NCBI GenBank assembly: GCA_937927975.1
Contig: CALEZT010000196.1
Span: 1-64,000 of the forward strand
Length of the DNA: 64,000 bases
Direction of reading: 5' to 3'
DNA from: an uncultured Phycisphaerales bacterium
Lineage (GTDB): Bacteria; Planctomycetota; Phycisphaerae; Sedimentisphaerales; Anaerobacaceae
In this document: one piece after another, positions 1 through 8,770 of the stretch
Position numbering within the stretch: position 1 is the stretch's first letter
Layout of the letters: each line of letters opens with the position of its first letter
Position numbers and translations under genes: made by a program
Notes under the pieces: generated by a model
Database searches by the model: none
Told to the model about the DNA's origin: nothing
The model's input: the letters and a program-made list of their open reading frames with translations, nothing else

Positions 1-458
1 TCCCAGTTGACCCCGATTTCCGCATCGTCGCGCAACTGCACATCGAGAATCACGACTTCGACCAGGATCTGAGACGGGGTCTGGTCGGCCTTCTTCACCT
101 CCGCCATGATTCTGGCGAGATTCTCCGGCGTGTCGCAGATGATGACGGAGTTGTTCTTCTCGTTGACGGACGCTGTTCCGTGCTCCGTCACCATGCGGTC
201 CAGAACGCTCTTGAGACTCCTGGCCTCGAGGAATTTCAGGACGATCGATTCCATCGCCAGCTCCGGCCTCGGGACCGACACGTTCGGTTCCGAGGGCTCG
301 GTTGGGCTGGACTCGGGTTCCTCCTCCGCCAGCAGGGCTGCGAACGGGTTCTTCGAAGCCTGCCCATCCGCAGGAGAAGCCTGCCCCTTGGCGACGACCG
401 CCACCAGGACCGCCGCGGTCGCACACAGCAAAACGAAATCGCGAAATGAACCGTTCAT
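1..458 (-). CDS. Secretin of GspD/PilQ family, N-terminal part (cut by left window edge)
   Basis: Translation from the ATG at 458 gives a signal sequence (MNGSFRDFVLLCATAAVLVA), a short acidic Pro/Glu-rich linker, then one compact N-domain with the segment NSVIICDTPENLARI. This leads directly into ILVEVVILDVQLRDDAEIG, the hallmark entry to the secretin core. The protein would form the outer-membrane channel of the secretion/pilus machine encoded upstream. Only one N-domain precedes the core, so the periplasmic part is short, unlike the giant secretin at 57.1-60.3 kb. The ATG overlaps the stop of the PilO-like gene in an ATGA arrangement, which fixes the start and indicates translational coupling. 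The gene leaves the window at base 1 after about 152 codons, so the channel domain is not visible. Confidence 0.85.
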   Translation of the reverse strand, partial: MNGSFRDFVLLCATAAVLVAVVAKGQASPADGQASKNPFAALLAEEEPESSPTEPSEPNVSVPRPELAMESIVLKFLEARSLKSVLDRMVTEHGTASVNEKNNSVIICDTPENLARIMAEVKKADQTPSQILVEVVILDVQLRDDAEIGVNW

Positions 459-1057
459 TTGGTGAGCTCTCCAGGGCGTACCAAGGCATAGAGGGTCAGA
501 CCAAGCTGGCAATGCAGCCGTCCGCTGCGAGGATCGACAAGATCCAGACGGCAGGAATCCACCCAGACCTTCTGAGGCCGCTGTTGAAGGGTCCGCAGCA
601 GCGAGACGATCTGTTCATACGATCCGGCCGCCGTCAGATCCACGTGGGACGCTTCCACGGTCGTCAAAGAGTTCGGATCCTGGGCTTTTCTCCTGGCTTC
701 CCCATCCCGAGTGAAATTCGCCTCCGTCACGACGCAGCCGGTCGCTTCCACGAGGCTCTGGAGGTCGTGGAGGAACGCTTGAGATTCTTCTCGTGTGAAG
801 AGTCCTTCCTGCAACCTCGCCAGGTCGCTGCGCAGAGTGCGCATGTTTGCGAGCTTCTCATCCAGACCTTCAGCGACGGTGTCCAGTTCCTCGGCCATCT
901 TGCCCATGACCGGCTCGAGACGCTGCATGGCGTGGAGGTAGCCGACATGGGGCCAGACCACCCAGTTGCACAGCGCGGCCGCTGCGATGACGAACGGAGC
1001 CGTCGTCAGGGCGTATCGCCTCGATGCGGAAAGCTGTGTTCTAGGATTCCTGGGCAC
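455..1057 (-). CDS. PilO/GspM-like inner-membrane assembly protein
   Basis: This 200-residue protein has a short basic N-terminus, one membrane segment at about residues 16-37, a helical coiled-coil-like stretch (about 40-95) and a C-terminal alpha/beta domain (about 100-195). That is the layout of PilO and GspM, which pair with PilN/GspL on the periplasmic face of the inner membrane and link the cytoplasmic ATPase to the secretin. Its start lies 17 bases inside the preceding PilM/N gene and its stop overlaps the secretin start (ATGA). A second, divergent PilO-like gene lies at 62.2-62.8 kb. The family call rests on architecture and position rather than on a signature motif. Confidence 0.75.
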   Translation of the reverse strand: MPRNPRTQLSASRRYALTTAPFVIAAAALCNWVVWPHVGYLHAMQRLEPVMGKMAEELDTVAEGLDEKLANMRTLRSDLARLQEGLFTREESQAFLHDLQSLVEATGCVVTEANFTRDGEARRKAQDPNSLTTVEASHVDLTAAGSYEQIVSLLRTLQQRPQKVWVDSCRLDLVDPRSGRLHCQLGLTLYALVRPGELTK

Positions 1058-2561
1058 GAAGGGGCTCCTGACTCATGGGTTTCAGCACGCAGTTGATTTC
1101 ATATTCCACGATCTCGCCGGCCGCCTGGCGTCGTTGCAGGCGAGTGAGCCGGACCGATGTGAAGGAGGTTCCGGCGTCCAGATTCTGCACGAACGCTTTG
1201 GCATGCCCGTGCGAGAGGGCCATTCCTTTGAGTTGAACGTTCTGGCTGTCGCCGCAGGTCACATGAGTCAAGCACACGCCTGTCGGTGCGGCCTGCCCGA
1301 TCGAATGCAGCATGCCCGACCAGTCCACTTCGCGACGGGCGCGGATGGGCTCCAGGTTCGCCAGTTCACGCGTCATCCTCAGCAACTCGCCATCGACGAA
1401 GCGGTCTTGGGCGATTCTCGTCGGCATCGTATGGAGTTGTCCGCCGATTCGGTTCTGCTCGATGCGACGGTTCATGGCGTCGGCCGTCCAGGCAAGCATC
1501 TGCACGAGAAGGAACACCGTCAGAAAGACGCCGGCGGCCGCGTTGGCCACGATCCATCCCCGGCGGGACGATCGACGGGCTTGGACCACCTCGTCCGGAG
1601 TCAGGTCGATGCGAAGTTCGTCGCCCTCGACGTCGAGGGCCTTCAGCGCCGCTCCGACGGCCGGCAGGGACGGTGGGGCGCTGTCCCTTTTCCCTTCGGA
1701 GAGGATCAGGAGCGAATCCAGGGCGTCCTGGACGACCAGGGTCTTCACGCCGGGCTCCAGGGCGGGCAGATCCGCGAGACAGTCTTTCGGGATGTCCGTG
1801 TCGCAGAGAACCAGACGGGCTTGCCAGTGGGGAGCCTCGTCCGTGGACTCCGTGTTCGAGTATCGCAAGACAGCGTTCAACTCGTCGCACAGCCAAGCAC
1901 GAAGGACATCGGGCGCGTCCCCCCCGGCCGGAATGTCCCGGATCCTGACGAAGTCGAGCGTCCCGCTGCTGAACAGGCACAGGATCAGACTGCTGCGGGT
2001 CAACATCCCGATCAGAGCGGGGCCCCGACGCAGTTGGCTGTCCGTGACCAGCAATGCCCTGACGCAGGCCAGCGCTGCAGGCTCCACACTGCCGGCCGCA
2101 ACCCCGGCGACGCCGCAGATGTCGAGCGTCTCGGCTACCTCTGTGCTGTCCGCGGCCACCGCCAGCAGTCGCTTTCGCGTGCCGGACCCGATTCCGCAGT
2201 AGTCCGACGCCATGCTCCGCCCGGACATCGCGACGTACTGTTTCAATTCGCCTTCCACGAACTCGGCCAGGTTGCCCGGCATTTGCTTGGGCAGTTCCAG
2301 CAATCGCAGGATCACCGAGGGCGCCGACGTTGTCACCGCGGTCCGGACCGAACGGGCTCGCGCGCCTCGTCCCAGTTTACGCAGAATCCGCGACAACACC
2401 TTGCCGGGGGACGACCGATGCCCTGAGCCCTCGCCTTGGGGCAAATCTCCCGCAGCGGATGCAACGACCCTGACGCCCTGCTCGGTCTTCTCGACCAGAG
2501 CGACGCTGACTCGGCGGTCGCCGATGTCGATGCCCAACGCTGTTTTCGCGACAGATTTCAT
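1041..2561 (-). CDS. PilM-PilN / GspL-like fusion (actin-fold plus fimbrial assembly domain)
   Basis: The 506-residue protein begins with an actin/FtsA-like nucleotide-binding fold: LGIDIGDRRVSVALVEK near residues 9-25 is the PilM phosphate-1 loop. It runs to about residue 290, followed by a linker, one membrane helix at about 335-358 and a periplasmic ferredoxin-like region of PilN type. PilM and PilN are separate proteins in type IV pili and fused in GspL of type II secretion, so this fusion favours a T2SS-like machine. It should bind the N-terminal region of GspE in the cytoplasm and PilO/GspM in the periplasm. The ATG overlaps the stop of the GspK-like gene (ATGA). Confidence 0.82.
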   Translation of the reverse strand: MKSVAKTALGIDIGDRRVSVALVEKTEQGVRVVASAAGDLPQGEGSGHRSSPGKVLSRILRKLGRGARARSVRTAVTTSAPSVILRLLELPKQMPGNLAEFVEGELKQYVAMSGRSMASDYCGIGSGTRKRLLAVAADSTEVAETLDICGVAGVAAGSVEPAALACVRALLVTDSQLRRGPALIGMLTRSSLILCLFSSGTLDFVRIRDIPAGGDAPDVLRAWLCDELNAVLRYSNTESTDEAPHWQARLVLCDTDIPKDCLADLPALEPGVKTLVVQDALDSLLILSEGKRDSAPPSLPAVGAALKALDVEGDELRIDLTPDEVVQARRSSRRGWIVANAAAGVFLTVFLLVQMLAWTADAMNRRIEQNRIGGQLHTMPTRIAQDRFVDGELLRMTRELANLEPIRARREVDWSGMLHSIGQAAPTGVCLTHVTCGDSQNVQLKGMALSHGHAKAFVQNLDAGTSFTSVRLTRLQRRQAAGEIVEYEINCVLKPMSQEPLRAQES

Positions 2562-2953
2562 GGGTTGATCCGAAAATCATCGATCCGAATCAGGTGCGGC
2601 GGTCCGTCCGGCGAAACCGCCACATCCGCCTCGACGCGGGCGGAGAAACCGTCGGCGGTCTGTGCGGCGGACCGGATCGTCGTGTCGTTGATCGTCACCG
2701 TGTAGGTTCCGTTGCCGAAGGGTTTGTCGGTAAATCCTTCCGTCCAGCCGGGAGCGACGCGCAGCCGCGACAGAGCGTCATTGAGTCCAGCCTCGGCCAC
2801 CGCCAGGGCTTTGACGCCGTGAATGTGGTTCTGCATGAGCTGGATTTCCTCCGCGTTGACCTGAAGATGGCCCACGACGGTGGCCGCCAGGAGGGCCACC
2901 AGGACCACCACGATCAGCAGGACCGAACCGGATTGTCTGGGCTCTGTTCGCAT
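2558..2953 (-). CDS. Short GspK/PilX-like pseudopilin
   Basis: The start at 2953 gives MRTEPRQSG followed by SVLLIVVVLVALLAATVVGH, a prepilin leader and hydrophobic helix. Glu at position +5 of the mature protein is absent, as is usual for the tip pseudopilin GspK. The protein is only 131 residues, against roughly 300 for classical GspK, so the large alpha-helical insertion is missing and it looks more like PilX or the small PulG-like proteins annotated in Planctomycetota. A conserved LAVAEAGLNDAL segment follows the helix, typical of PilX/GspK proteins. A longer reading frame begins at 3016 inside the upstream gene, but it would put 30 charged residues before the leader, so I prefer 2953. 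Confidence 0.7.
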   Translation of the reverse strand: MRTEPRQSGSVLLIVVVLVALLAATVVGHLQVNAEEIQLMQNHIHGVKALAVAEAGLNDALSRLRVAPGWTEGFTDKPFGNGTYTVTINDTTIRSAAQTADGFSARVEADVAVSPDGPPHLIRIDDFRINP

Positions 2954-2963
2954 GGCATTCCAC

Positions 2964-4082
2964 TCACGGCGCGAAGGCCGAGGCCCCCGGCGAGATCGTG
3001 ACATCGATCTTCGCATAGTTCGTGAACAGCGTGTTCTCCCGCTCGTCCCCCTTCTTGTCGTTGGAGACGATGAACAGGGTCACGGTCTTGCCCTTGGCTC
3101 CGCCCATGTATCCAGACGCAGGCTCTTTGCACGAGCCTGTGAGCGTAATCTCGGTTTCCGTGTTGGCGGATTTCTGAAGCAACTCATAGCTTCGCGACGC
3201 ATGGTTCCAGATGTACAGAGCCGCTCCATCCTCAGAGGCTCCATGGGCGTTCACGCCCCTGCCTTTCCAGGTCGCAACGATCGAGGACACCTCGGCCGAT
3301 GTCTGTTCGATCTCGAATACTAGCCGAACCTGAGCATACTCAGCCCCATGGGACACAGCCAGAACGTGGGATTCTCCGTCGTCGGCGCTGATCAACTCGT
3401 ATTGATCCGACTCGACCACCAGGGTCGGGACAGACAACGCATCCGGGATCTGCGGCTTTCCCTCCTCGGCAAACGCGAAGCTGTTTACGCCTGGTTCGGA
3501 CGTTGCGAAATCGTATGTTACGACAGTTTCGCCGGGCTCATCCGCCCGGCCTTGCGCCGCGATACGCAGGCAGCAGGCCCCGCGGACGATCTTGCCGCGC
3601 GTCATCGAGCCTGAGCTTCGCAGGCGGGCCTCCCAGGTCACCAGGCGCGTCGCGCCGGGAACCGCCGCCGGATGGGTCAAGTCGTCTCCGTCGTAGCAGA
3701 CGAAACGCAGGGCATCCACCGGCCCGACGAGTTCGCCCGGGTTGTCGGCGGGACCGAAGCGGACCCATCCATCCGCACCCAAGAAACATCGATAGGACGT
3801 TCCGTCAGCGGCCTCGAACTGAAGGTGGCCCTCGTCGCTTGTCTGCTCGCTGACGGCGGTGACGCAATGCGCCGCAGCCAGGTGGCGACAGAGTTGCTCG
3901 TTGAGCACTCTGGCGGTCTGAACCATCTCCAGATTGGCCCAGCGAGCATCGGCGCTGTTGCGCACGCCGGCGAACAGCGGCATCACCGCGGCGAACACCA
4001 CCGCGACGATCGCCACCGCGACCGTCAATTCCACGAGCGTAGTGCCTCGCGGATCGAACACTCTGTTCTTCACACATTGCAT
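2964..4082 (-). CDS. gspJ: GspJ-like pseudopilin with large C-terminal domain
   Basis: From the ATG at 4082 the protein has a short leader ending in RG, then TTLVELTVAVAIVAVVFAAV with Glu at +5, the class III prepilin signal cleaved by the prepilin peptidase. At 372 residues it is longer than typical GspJ (about 200). The extra C-terminal half is beta-rich and contains SYELLQKSANTETEITLTGS, with no domain I recognise. The frame stays open upstream to 4283, which would add 67 residues of no recognisable character. I reject that extension because prepilin leaders are short and because a GGAG lies about 10 bases before 4082. The gene lies between GspI and GspK as in T2SS operons and is probably a minor pseudopilin of the tip complex. 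Confidence 0.75.
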   Translation of the reverse strand: MQCVKNRVFDPRGTTLVELTVAVAIVAVVFAAVMPLFAGVRNSADARWANLEMVQTARVLNEQLCRHLAAAHCVTAVSEQTSDEGHLQFEAADGTSYRCFLGADGWVRFGPADNPGELVGPVDALRFVCYDGDDLTHPAAVPGATRLVTWEARLRSSGSMTRGKIVRGACCLRIAAQGRADEPGETVVTYDFATSEPGVNSFAFAEEGKPQIPDALSVPTLVVESDQYELISADDGESHVLAVSHGAEYAQVRLVFEIEQTSAEVSSIVATWKGRGVNAHGASEDGAALYIWNHASRSYELLQKSANTETEITLTGSCKEPASGYMGGAKGKTVTLFIVSNDKKGDERENTLFTNYAKIDVTISPGASAFAP

Positions 4083-4308
4083 TCTCTGCGCGCTCCAAGA
4101 CAGTTCACATGACTGGTTTTCGGCACAATCGGGGTCGCCCATTATCGCCTTTGCGGCTTGGTGCTCGATGAAGGCTTTTCGGCTCGATTCCGGTGCAATA
4201 TGGACTTTGCGCAGGCTTGTGCCGCATTCTTCTGGGACGGACAGGCTCGCGCCGCCGTACAATGTGAGGAATCGCGGCATCACTGCCCGATAACCACTCG
4301 ATGCTCGC
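4083..4308. other. Unexplained 226-base gap inside the pseudopilin operon
   Basis: All other junctions in this operon are overlaps or gaps under 100 bases, yet 226 bases separate the GspI stop from the best GspJ start. On the minus strand most of it is open in frame with GspJ (from 4283), but the encoded peptide resembles nothing I know. I see no tRNA, clear hairpin terminator or known repeat here. Confidence 0.5.
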
Positions 4309-4731
4309 TCACAGAGCGTCAGGTCCGGGCCAGCGTCTCGCCAGCGTCGTGCTCAAGCTCACTTCCACCTCGCTCGCGGCGAGCGATCCGTCGCCGTTGC
4401 GGTCGAGGCCCACTGCGACGGTCACCGTTCGCAGGGAAGGATGGGCGTTGTCCGTCACCGTGCAGAGGAAGCCGTCGCCCAGTGCCTGGGAGACGCATTC
4501 GAAGGATTCGTCGTAATGATAGAGCGAACGGGTCCGAAGCCGTTCCAGCTCTTGCTGAGCCAGGAGGAGACTCCAGCTCTTGCGGTCGATAACGCGGTCC
4601 ATGCCATGCGCGGCGGTCAGGACCTTCAGCAGCGGAACGATCGAAACCAGGAGCAGAGTCGATGCGACGACCGCTTCGGTCAGGGTGACTCCCGCGCACC
4701 GCGGTTTGCGGGTTCGTGTCCGTCCGTTCAT
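4309..4731 (-). CDS. gspI: GspI-like minor pseudopilin
   Basis: This 140-residue protein starts MNGRTRTRKPRCAG and continues VTLTEAVVASTLLLVSIVPL, a prepilin leader cut after Gly with Glu at +5. The size and the short beta domain fit GspI. I chose the start at 4731 because the ATG overlaps the GspH stop (ATGA) and a GGTGAG lies 9 bases upstream. An in-frame ATG at 4740 is possible but overlaps that ribosome-binding sequence. GspI nucleates the pseudopilus tip with GspJ and GspK, which follow it here. Confidence 0.75.
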   Translation of the reverse strand: MNGRTRTRKPRCAGVTLTEAVVASTLLLVSIVPLLKVLTAAHGMDRVIDRKSWSLLLAQQELERLRTRSLYHYDESFECVSQALGDGFLCTVTDNAHPSLRTVTVAVGLDRNGDGSLAASEVEVSLSTTLARRWPGPDAL

Positions 4732-5228
4732 TGCGTCCATCTCACCGCTCCCGTGGTCGGCGCAATTTCCACCAGATACGTCCGACCCTTCGCCGCCACA
4801 CGCAGGCTGGTGGCGCTGCCGGTCCGCAGATTGCCCAGGGGACCGAACTCGAAACGCTGCCCGCCGGTGCATCGGACGGTCTCGGGGATCGTGCAAACCG
4901 CGATCGAAGTCGAGTCCTGGAGGTCGATGATCTCATACCCGTCGTAGGGGCTTCCTCCGCTCATCACCAGGGCGAAACCCTGAGGGTTCCGCGCCGCGTG
5001 CAGGATCGCGCTGGCGCGGGCGCGTCGAAGGTCGGTGGCGATTTGCCGGACCGCGGCATCGGCCCGAATTCCCCCTACCGCGCCGAGATTGACGCGGGGC
5101 ACCGCCACCACCGCCAGGATCGAGAGAATCAGCACGACCGTGATGACCTCGACCAGCGTGTGTCCCGTGGTCAAACGTCGGGCGCGTCCGTAGACTCTCG
5201 GTTCTTTGGGTCTCATGCGGCTGTCCAT
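4728..5228 (-). CDS. gspH: GspH/FimT-like minor pseudopilin
   Basis: The 166-residue protein carries a leader ending TTG, then HTLVEVITVVLILSILAVVA with Glu at +5 and the AVP motif at the end of the hydrophobic helix. The segment IATDLRRARASAILHAARNP is the classic GspH/FimT motif after the helix. The C-terminal half is a beta sheet domain ending GAVRWTQ. The start at 5228 gives MDSRMRPKEP; a second ATG at 5216 cannot be excluded. It lies between gspG and gspI and overlaps gspI by four bases. Confidence 0.78.
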   Translation of the reverse strand: MDSRMRPKEPRVYGRARRLTTGHTLVEVITVVLILSILAVVAVPRVNLGAVGGIRADAAVRQIATDLRRARASAILHAARNPQGFALVMSGGSPYDGYEIIDLQDSTSIAVCTIPETVRCTGGQRFEFGPLGNLRTGSATSLRVAAKGRTYLVEIAPTTGAVRWTQ

Positions 5229-5323
5229 CGATGAAGCGACGGATGACCACCGGAGGCGGCCATCCGTTGCACAGTCATTCGAGAAGCTGCGATGCGAAGA
5301 TCACACGCCAACACCCATTGCGA

Positions 5324-5638
5324 TCAATGAGTGTGCGGCATGACCCGGTGCGTCGTCGTGCTGTATTTGTATGCGGTGCCAAAGGGGCACGCCGGAACGC
5401 CATCCGGAAAGTAGTTCGGATCCGTCGTCACGACGGTGAGCCGTCGCGGCCACGCGCTCTCATTGGCGTAGTACAGCTCGATCTGCGAATTGAGCAGGTC
5501 CACGTTTGTCTCGCACGCCCTGATTTTGGCGTTGGTCGCGCCGCTGATCATACGCGGGACCGCAATGGCGGCCAGTGCCCCCAGGATCATCACCACGACC
5601 AGAAGCTCCACCAGCGTAAATGCCCTTTTGCTGTGCAT
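5324..5638 (-). CDS. gspG: Major pseudopilin GspG-like
   Basis: The 104-residue protein opens MHSKRA then FTLVELLVVVMILGALAAIA, a very short leader with Glu at +5 followed by AVP, typical of the major pseudopilin. The residue before the cleavage site is Ala rather than the usual Gly, which prepilin peptidases tolerate. The C-terminal part contains ETNVDLLNSQIELYY and YFPDGVPACPFGTAY, matching the alpha-beta loop region of GspG-type proteins in Planctomycetota. AAGGAGG stands a few bases before the ATG, the strongest ribosome-binding site in the operon, consistent with high expression of the major subunit. Confidence 0.85.
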   Translation of the reverse strand: MHSKRAFTLVELLVVVMILGALAAIAVPRMISGATNAKIRACETNVDLLNSQIELYYANESAWPRRLTVVTTDPNYFPDGVPACPFGTAYKYSTTTHRVMPHTH

Positions 5639-5726
5639 TATTTCCTCCTTACAGTTCCGTTAACCAACGATTTCAGGTTTCCTATCGACAGATCGACGCG
5701 GCGACTTTATGTCGCAGGCGACGCCT

Positions 5727-6923
5727 TCATTTCAAACAGGCCATATAGTCGAACATCGGCAGGTAGACCCCCATCAGGATCAGGCCGATAACCATGCCCA
5801 TGAGAATGGTCAGAGCCGGTTCCAGCTTCACCAGAAGGGACGTCGCCAGGCGGTCGGCGTCTTTGTCGAGCAGATCGGCGGCCTTGGCCAGCATCTCCGG
5901 CAGAATCCCCGCCTCTTCGCCGGAAGCGGCCAGTTGAATCACCAGCGGAGGGAAGATTTCGTGCGTCTCCAGCGACTTGGCGACAGGATGCCCCGTGCGG
6001 ATAGCCTGCTGGAGGTCGCCTGTGATTCGCAGCATTTCCTCGTTTCGGGCCACTTTGCCCGCGGATTCCAGGGCCTCGATGATCGGGACGCCCACCGAGA
6101 TCAACATGCCGAATGTGCGGATGAACTGGGAAACCAGGACCAACCGGCTCAGTCGCCCGATAAGGGGCAGGCGCATCTTGAGACGGTCCCAGCGTAGACG
6201 CACCGAAGGTTTCTTCAAGAGACGACGAACTGCGATCCCTGTACCCATCGCTCCGGGCAGCAGCAGCCACCAATAAACGCGAAGGACCCCGCTGACGACG
6301 ACCAGCGCCTGGGTCGGCCCAGGCAGCTCGACGTGCAGCCGACGATAGAGTTGCGAGAACATCGGAACGACGAAGATCAGCAAGGAGACCACCACGAGGG
6401 TGCAGACCACCCCCACCACCATGGGGTATACGAATGCGGCCCGCGTCTTTTCCTGGAGCTCCATCCGCTTTTCCAGATACCGAGCGCTGGCGTCGAGGGA
6501 TTGCGTCAACTTGCCTGCGGATTCGCCGGCGTCGATCATTCCCAGAAAGAAGTCCGAGAAGACGCCGCGGTGTTCTTCGAAGGCCGCCTTCAGGCTCGAA
6601 CCCGATTCCACGCGACGACGAACGTCGCCAAGCACCGCCTGCAACGCCGGACTGTCCGACTGCTGCTCCAGGATCTCCAGGCAGCTCGTGATGGACAGAC
6701 CCGCGGAGTACATGCCCCCGAACTTGTAGGCGAAGGAGGCCACATCTCGCTGACGAATCCGCCCGCGGGATTTCGCGGGGCCTCGTTGACGTCGGGCCTG
6801 GATCAACTCGTATCCGAGCTTCACCAGTTCGCGTCGCAGGGCCCTGACGCTCTCGACGTTCGTGTACACGCTGCTGATTTCGTTTCCCGCAGCGTCTTTC
6901 GCAGTGTATTCGTAGGCAGCCAT
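5727..6923 (-). CDS. gspF: Type II secretion / type IV pilus inner-membrane protein GspF/PilC
   Basis: The 398-residue protein has the duplicated GspF domain: an N-terminal domain after MAAYEYTAKDAAGNEI and two T2SSF repeats (about 65-190 and 270-390), each ending in membrane segments such as VYPMVVGVVCTLVVVSLLIF and LTILMGMVIGLILMGVYLPM. GspF is the polytopic platform protein that binds GspE and anchors the pseudopilus base. The ATG shares its A with the last base of the gspE stop (TGATG), so the two are translationally coupled. Length and topology are normal for the family. Confidence 0.93.
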   Translation of the reverse strand: MAAYEYTAKDAAGNEISSVYTNVESVRALRRELVKLGYELIQARRQRGPAKSRGRIRQRDVASFAYKFGGMYSAGLSITSCLEILEQQSDSPALQAVLGDVRRRVESGSSLKAAFEEHRGVFSDFFLGMIDAGESAGKLTQSLDASARYLEKRMELQEKTRAAFVYPMVVGVVCTLVVVSLLIFVVPMFSQLYRRLHVELPGPTQALVVVSGVLRVYWWLLLPGAMGTGIAVRRLLKKPSVRLRWDRLKMRLPLIGRLSRLVLVSQFIRTFGMLISVGVPIIEALESAGKVARNEEMLRITGDLQQAIRTGHPVAKSLETHEIFPPLVIQLAASGEEAGILPEMLAKAADLLDKDADRLATSLLVKLEPALTILMGMVIGLILMGVYLPMFDYMACLK

Positions 6924-8626
6924 CAGTCGTTCTTGAGATCCACAACTCGCATCAGTTCGTCAACCGTCGTCCCGCCTCGAACCACTTCGTCCAAAGCGCT
7001 GCTTCGCAACACCCGCATGCCCTCCTGCACGGCCTGGTCCTTGATGTGGGTGTCGCCGGCTCCGTCCAGGATCATCCGTCGGATCTTCGATGAAACCGGC
7101 AGGATTTCGTAGATCGCCTTTCGCCCCTTGTATCCGGTCTGGTAGCAGTAGTGGCATCCAGCCCCGCGGACCAGGCGGTTCTCGTCGCCCGGCGTCAGGC
7201 GTCCTGCGAGCAACTCTCGCTCCTGCGGGTCCGGCTCATACGGACGCTTGCACCGCGGGCAAACGACTCGCACCAGTCGCTGGGCTACGGTCCCCAGCAG
7301 CGCCGAGGCCACCAGGAAAGGCGGAATCCCGATGTTGACCAGACGGGACACCGCTCCGGCCGCATCGTTCGTGTGCAGCGTGCTCAGGACCAGATGACCC
7401 GTCAGAGCGGCGCTGATCGCGATCTCCGCGGTCTCCAGATCGCGGATTTCGCCGATCAGAATGATGTCGGGGTCCTGCCGCAGGATGCTTCGCAACGCGG
7501 ATGCGAACGTCAAACCCGCTACAGGCTTGATCTGCACCTGGGTAATCCCCGACAGACGGTACTCGACCGGGTCCTCGACCGTCACGATGTTCCGCTCGGG
7601 CGTGTTCACGAGCTGGAGCACGGAGTAGAGCGTCGTCGTCTTGCCGCTGCCGGTCGGGCCGGTCAGCAGGAGCATCCCGTACGGGTTGGCCGCCAGCTCG
7701 CGGAACTTGCGGTTGTCCTCGGGAGACGTCACGACTTCATCCAGCGACCAACGGCTGGCGTTCTTGTCCAGGATGCGCAGCACGATCTTCTCGCCCCCCA
7801 CCGAAGGCAGGGACGAGACGCGAAGGTCGTATTCCTGTCCTTCGTGGCGGAGCGTGATGTGCCCGTCCTGGGGAATGCGTTTCTCGGAGATGTCCATCCC
7901 CGCGAGAATCTTGATGTGCGAGATGACCTCGGCCTGGGCGGAGATGGGAACGTCCACCGCCCGCCGGAGCATGCCGTCCACGCGGTATCGGACTCGCAGT
8001 TCGCTCGCCTGCGGCTCCATGTGAATGTCGCTCGAACGGGCGTCGATGGCCCCGCGGACGATCGATGCGACCAGTTTGGAGATCGGGTCGTCGCCGGCGC
8101 CGAATCCTCCATCGACGGATTCCCCGTCTTTCTCCGCGTCCTGGTCCGGGTTCTTCTTGAGCCGCATCGAGGCGATGGCCTGCTTCGTCGCGGCCGTCAC
8201 GTCGAAATGGAAATGGATCGCCTGCTGTACCGCGTGCGGCGTCGCGGCTACCGGCACGACGCGGTACCCCGTCTTGAGCTCGATCTCGTCGCGAGCCCGC
8301 AGGTCCAGGGGAGCACTCATCGCCACGAACAACTGCTGGCCCTCGCGCCGCAACGGAATGGCGCAGTGGCGATTCGCCAGATCCTGCGAGACCAGGTGCG
8401 AGATGATCGGATCGATCATCTCCGGCGAGAGATTCACGAACTCGAACTTGTTGACCGCGGCCACCGCCCTCGCAAGGTGCTCTTCGTCCACCAGTTTCTC
8501 ACGTTTGAGCAGCGACAGCAGGCTCTCGCCGGTCTGCTTGCGTTTCTCGGCGAGGGCTTCGATCTCGTCGCTCGAAACCACCTTCTCGTCCAGCAGGAAC
8601 GATATTATCGGGTCGCGATCAGTCAC
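6923..8626 (-). CDS. gspE: Secretion/pilus assembly ATPase GspE/PilB
   Basis: This hexameric ATPase drives pseudopilus assembly. Visible in order are an N-terminal MshEN-type domain (about 1-145), the N2E domain with ARSSDIHMEP, Walker A GPTGSGKTTT (about residues 323-332), an Asp box and Walker B (QDPDIILIGEIRD), and a tetracysteine zinc site with CPRCKRPYEP followed by CHYC. It is full length at 567 residues. The start is taken as GTG at 8626 because AGGAG lies 7 bases upstream. A GTG at 8644 in the same frame would place that sequence inside the coding region. It is the first gene of the operon and is divergent from the DUF1080 gene. Confidence 0.93.
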   Translation of the reverse strand: MTDRDPIISFLLDEKVVSSDEIEALAEKRKQTGESLLSLLKREKLVDEEHLARAVAAVNKFEFVNLSPEMIDPIISHLVSQDLANRHCAIPLRREGQQLFVAMSAPLDLRARDEIELKTGYRVVPVAATPHAVQQAIHFHFDVTAATKQAIASMRLKKNPDQDAEKDGESVDGGFGAGDDPISKLVASIVRGAIDARSSDIHMEPQASELRVRYRVDGMLRRAVDVPISAQAEVISHIKILAGMDISEKRIPQDGHITLRHEGQEYDLRVSSLPSVGGEKIVLRILDKNASRWSLDEVVTSPEDNRKFRELAANPYGMLLLTGPTGSGKTTTLYSVLQLVNTPERNIVTVEDPVEYRLSGITQVQIKPVAGLTFASALRSILRQDPDIILIGEIRDLETAEIAISAALTGHLVLSTLHTNDAAGAVSRLVNIGIPPFLVASALLGTVAQRLVRVVCPRCKRPYEPDPQERELLAGRLTPGDENRLVRGAGCHYCYQTGYKGRKAIYEILPVSSKIRRMILDGAGDTHIKDQAVQEGMRVLRSSALDEVVRGGTTVDELMRVVDLKND

Positions 8627-8689
8627 AGCATATCTCCTGGGCACTACGCCACCGGGGGGTTATCGACCAATCCAGCCAGGCACGTTAGG

Positions 8690-8718
8690 TTGACGATCGA
8701 GGATTTATGACTTACGAT
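8690..8718 (+). promoter_or_regulatory. Putative sigma-70 promoter of the DUF1080-ThuA-Gfo/Idh operon
   Basis: TTGACG (8690-8695) and TACGAT (8713-8718) are separated by 17 bases and point to the gene at 8771, leaving a leader of about 45 bases. The match is 5 of 6 and 4 of 6 to consensus. It lies in the divergent gspE/DUF1080 spacer. Confidence 0.5.
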
Positions 8719-8770
8719 CTGAAGTGGACATTCGAACCAACAGATCGGGCATCTTGATGGAGGTTGGACT

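Noticed and set aside
4083..4283. N-terminal extension of the GspJ-like protein
   Set aside because: It would place 67 unrelated residues before the prepilin leader, which is cleaved near the N-terminus in this family.
8627..8644. Upstream GTG start for gspE at 8644
   Set aside because: The AGGAG ribosome-binding site lies within that extension and is ideally placed for the GTG at 8626.
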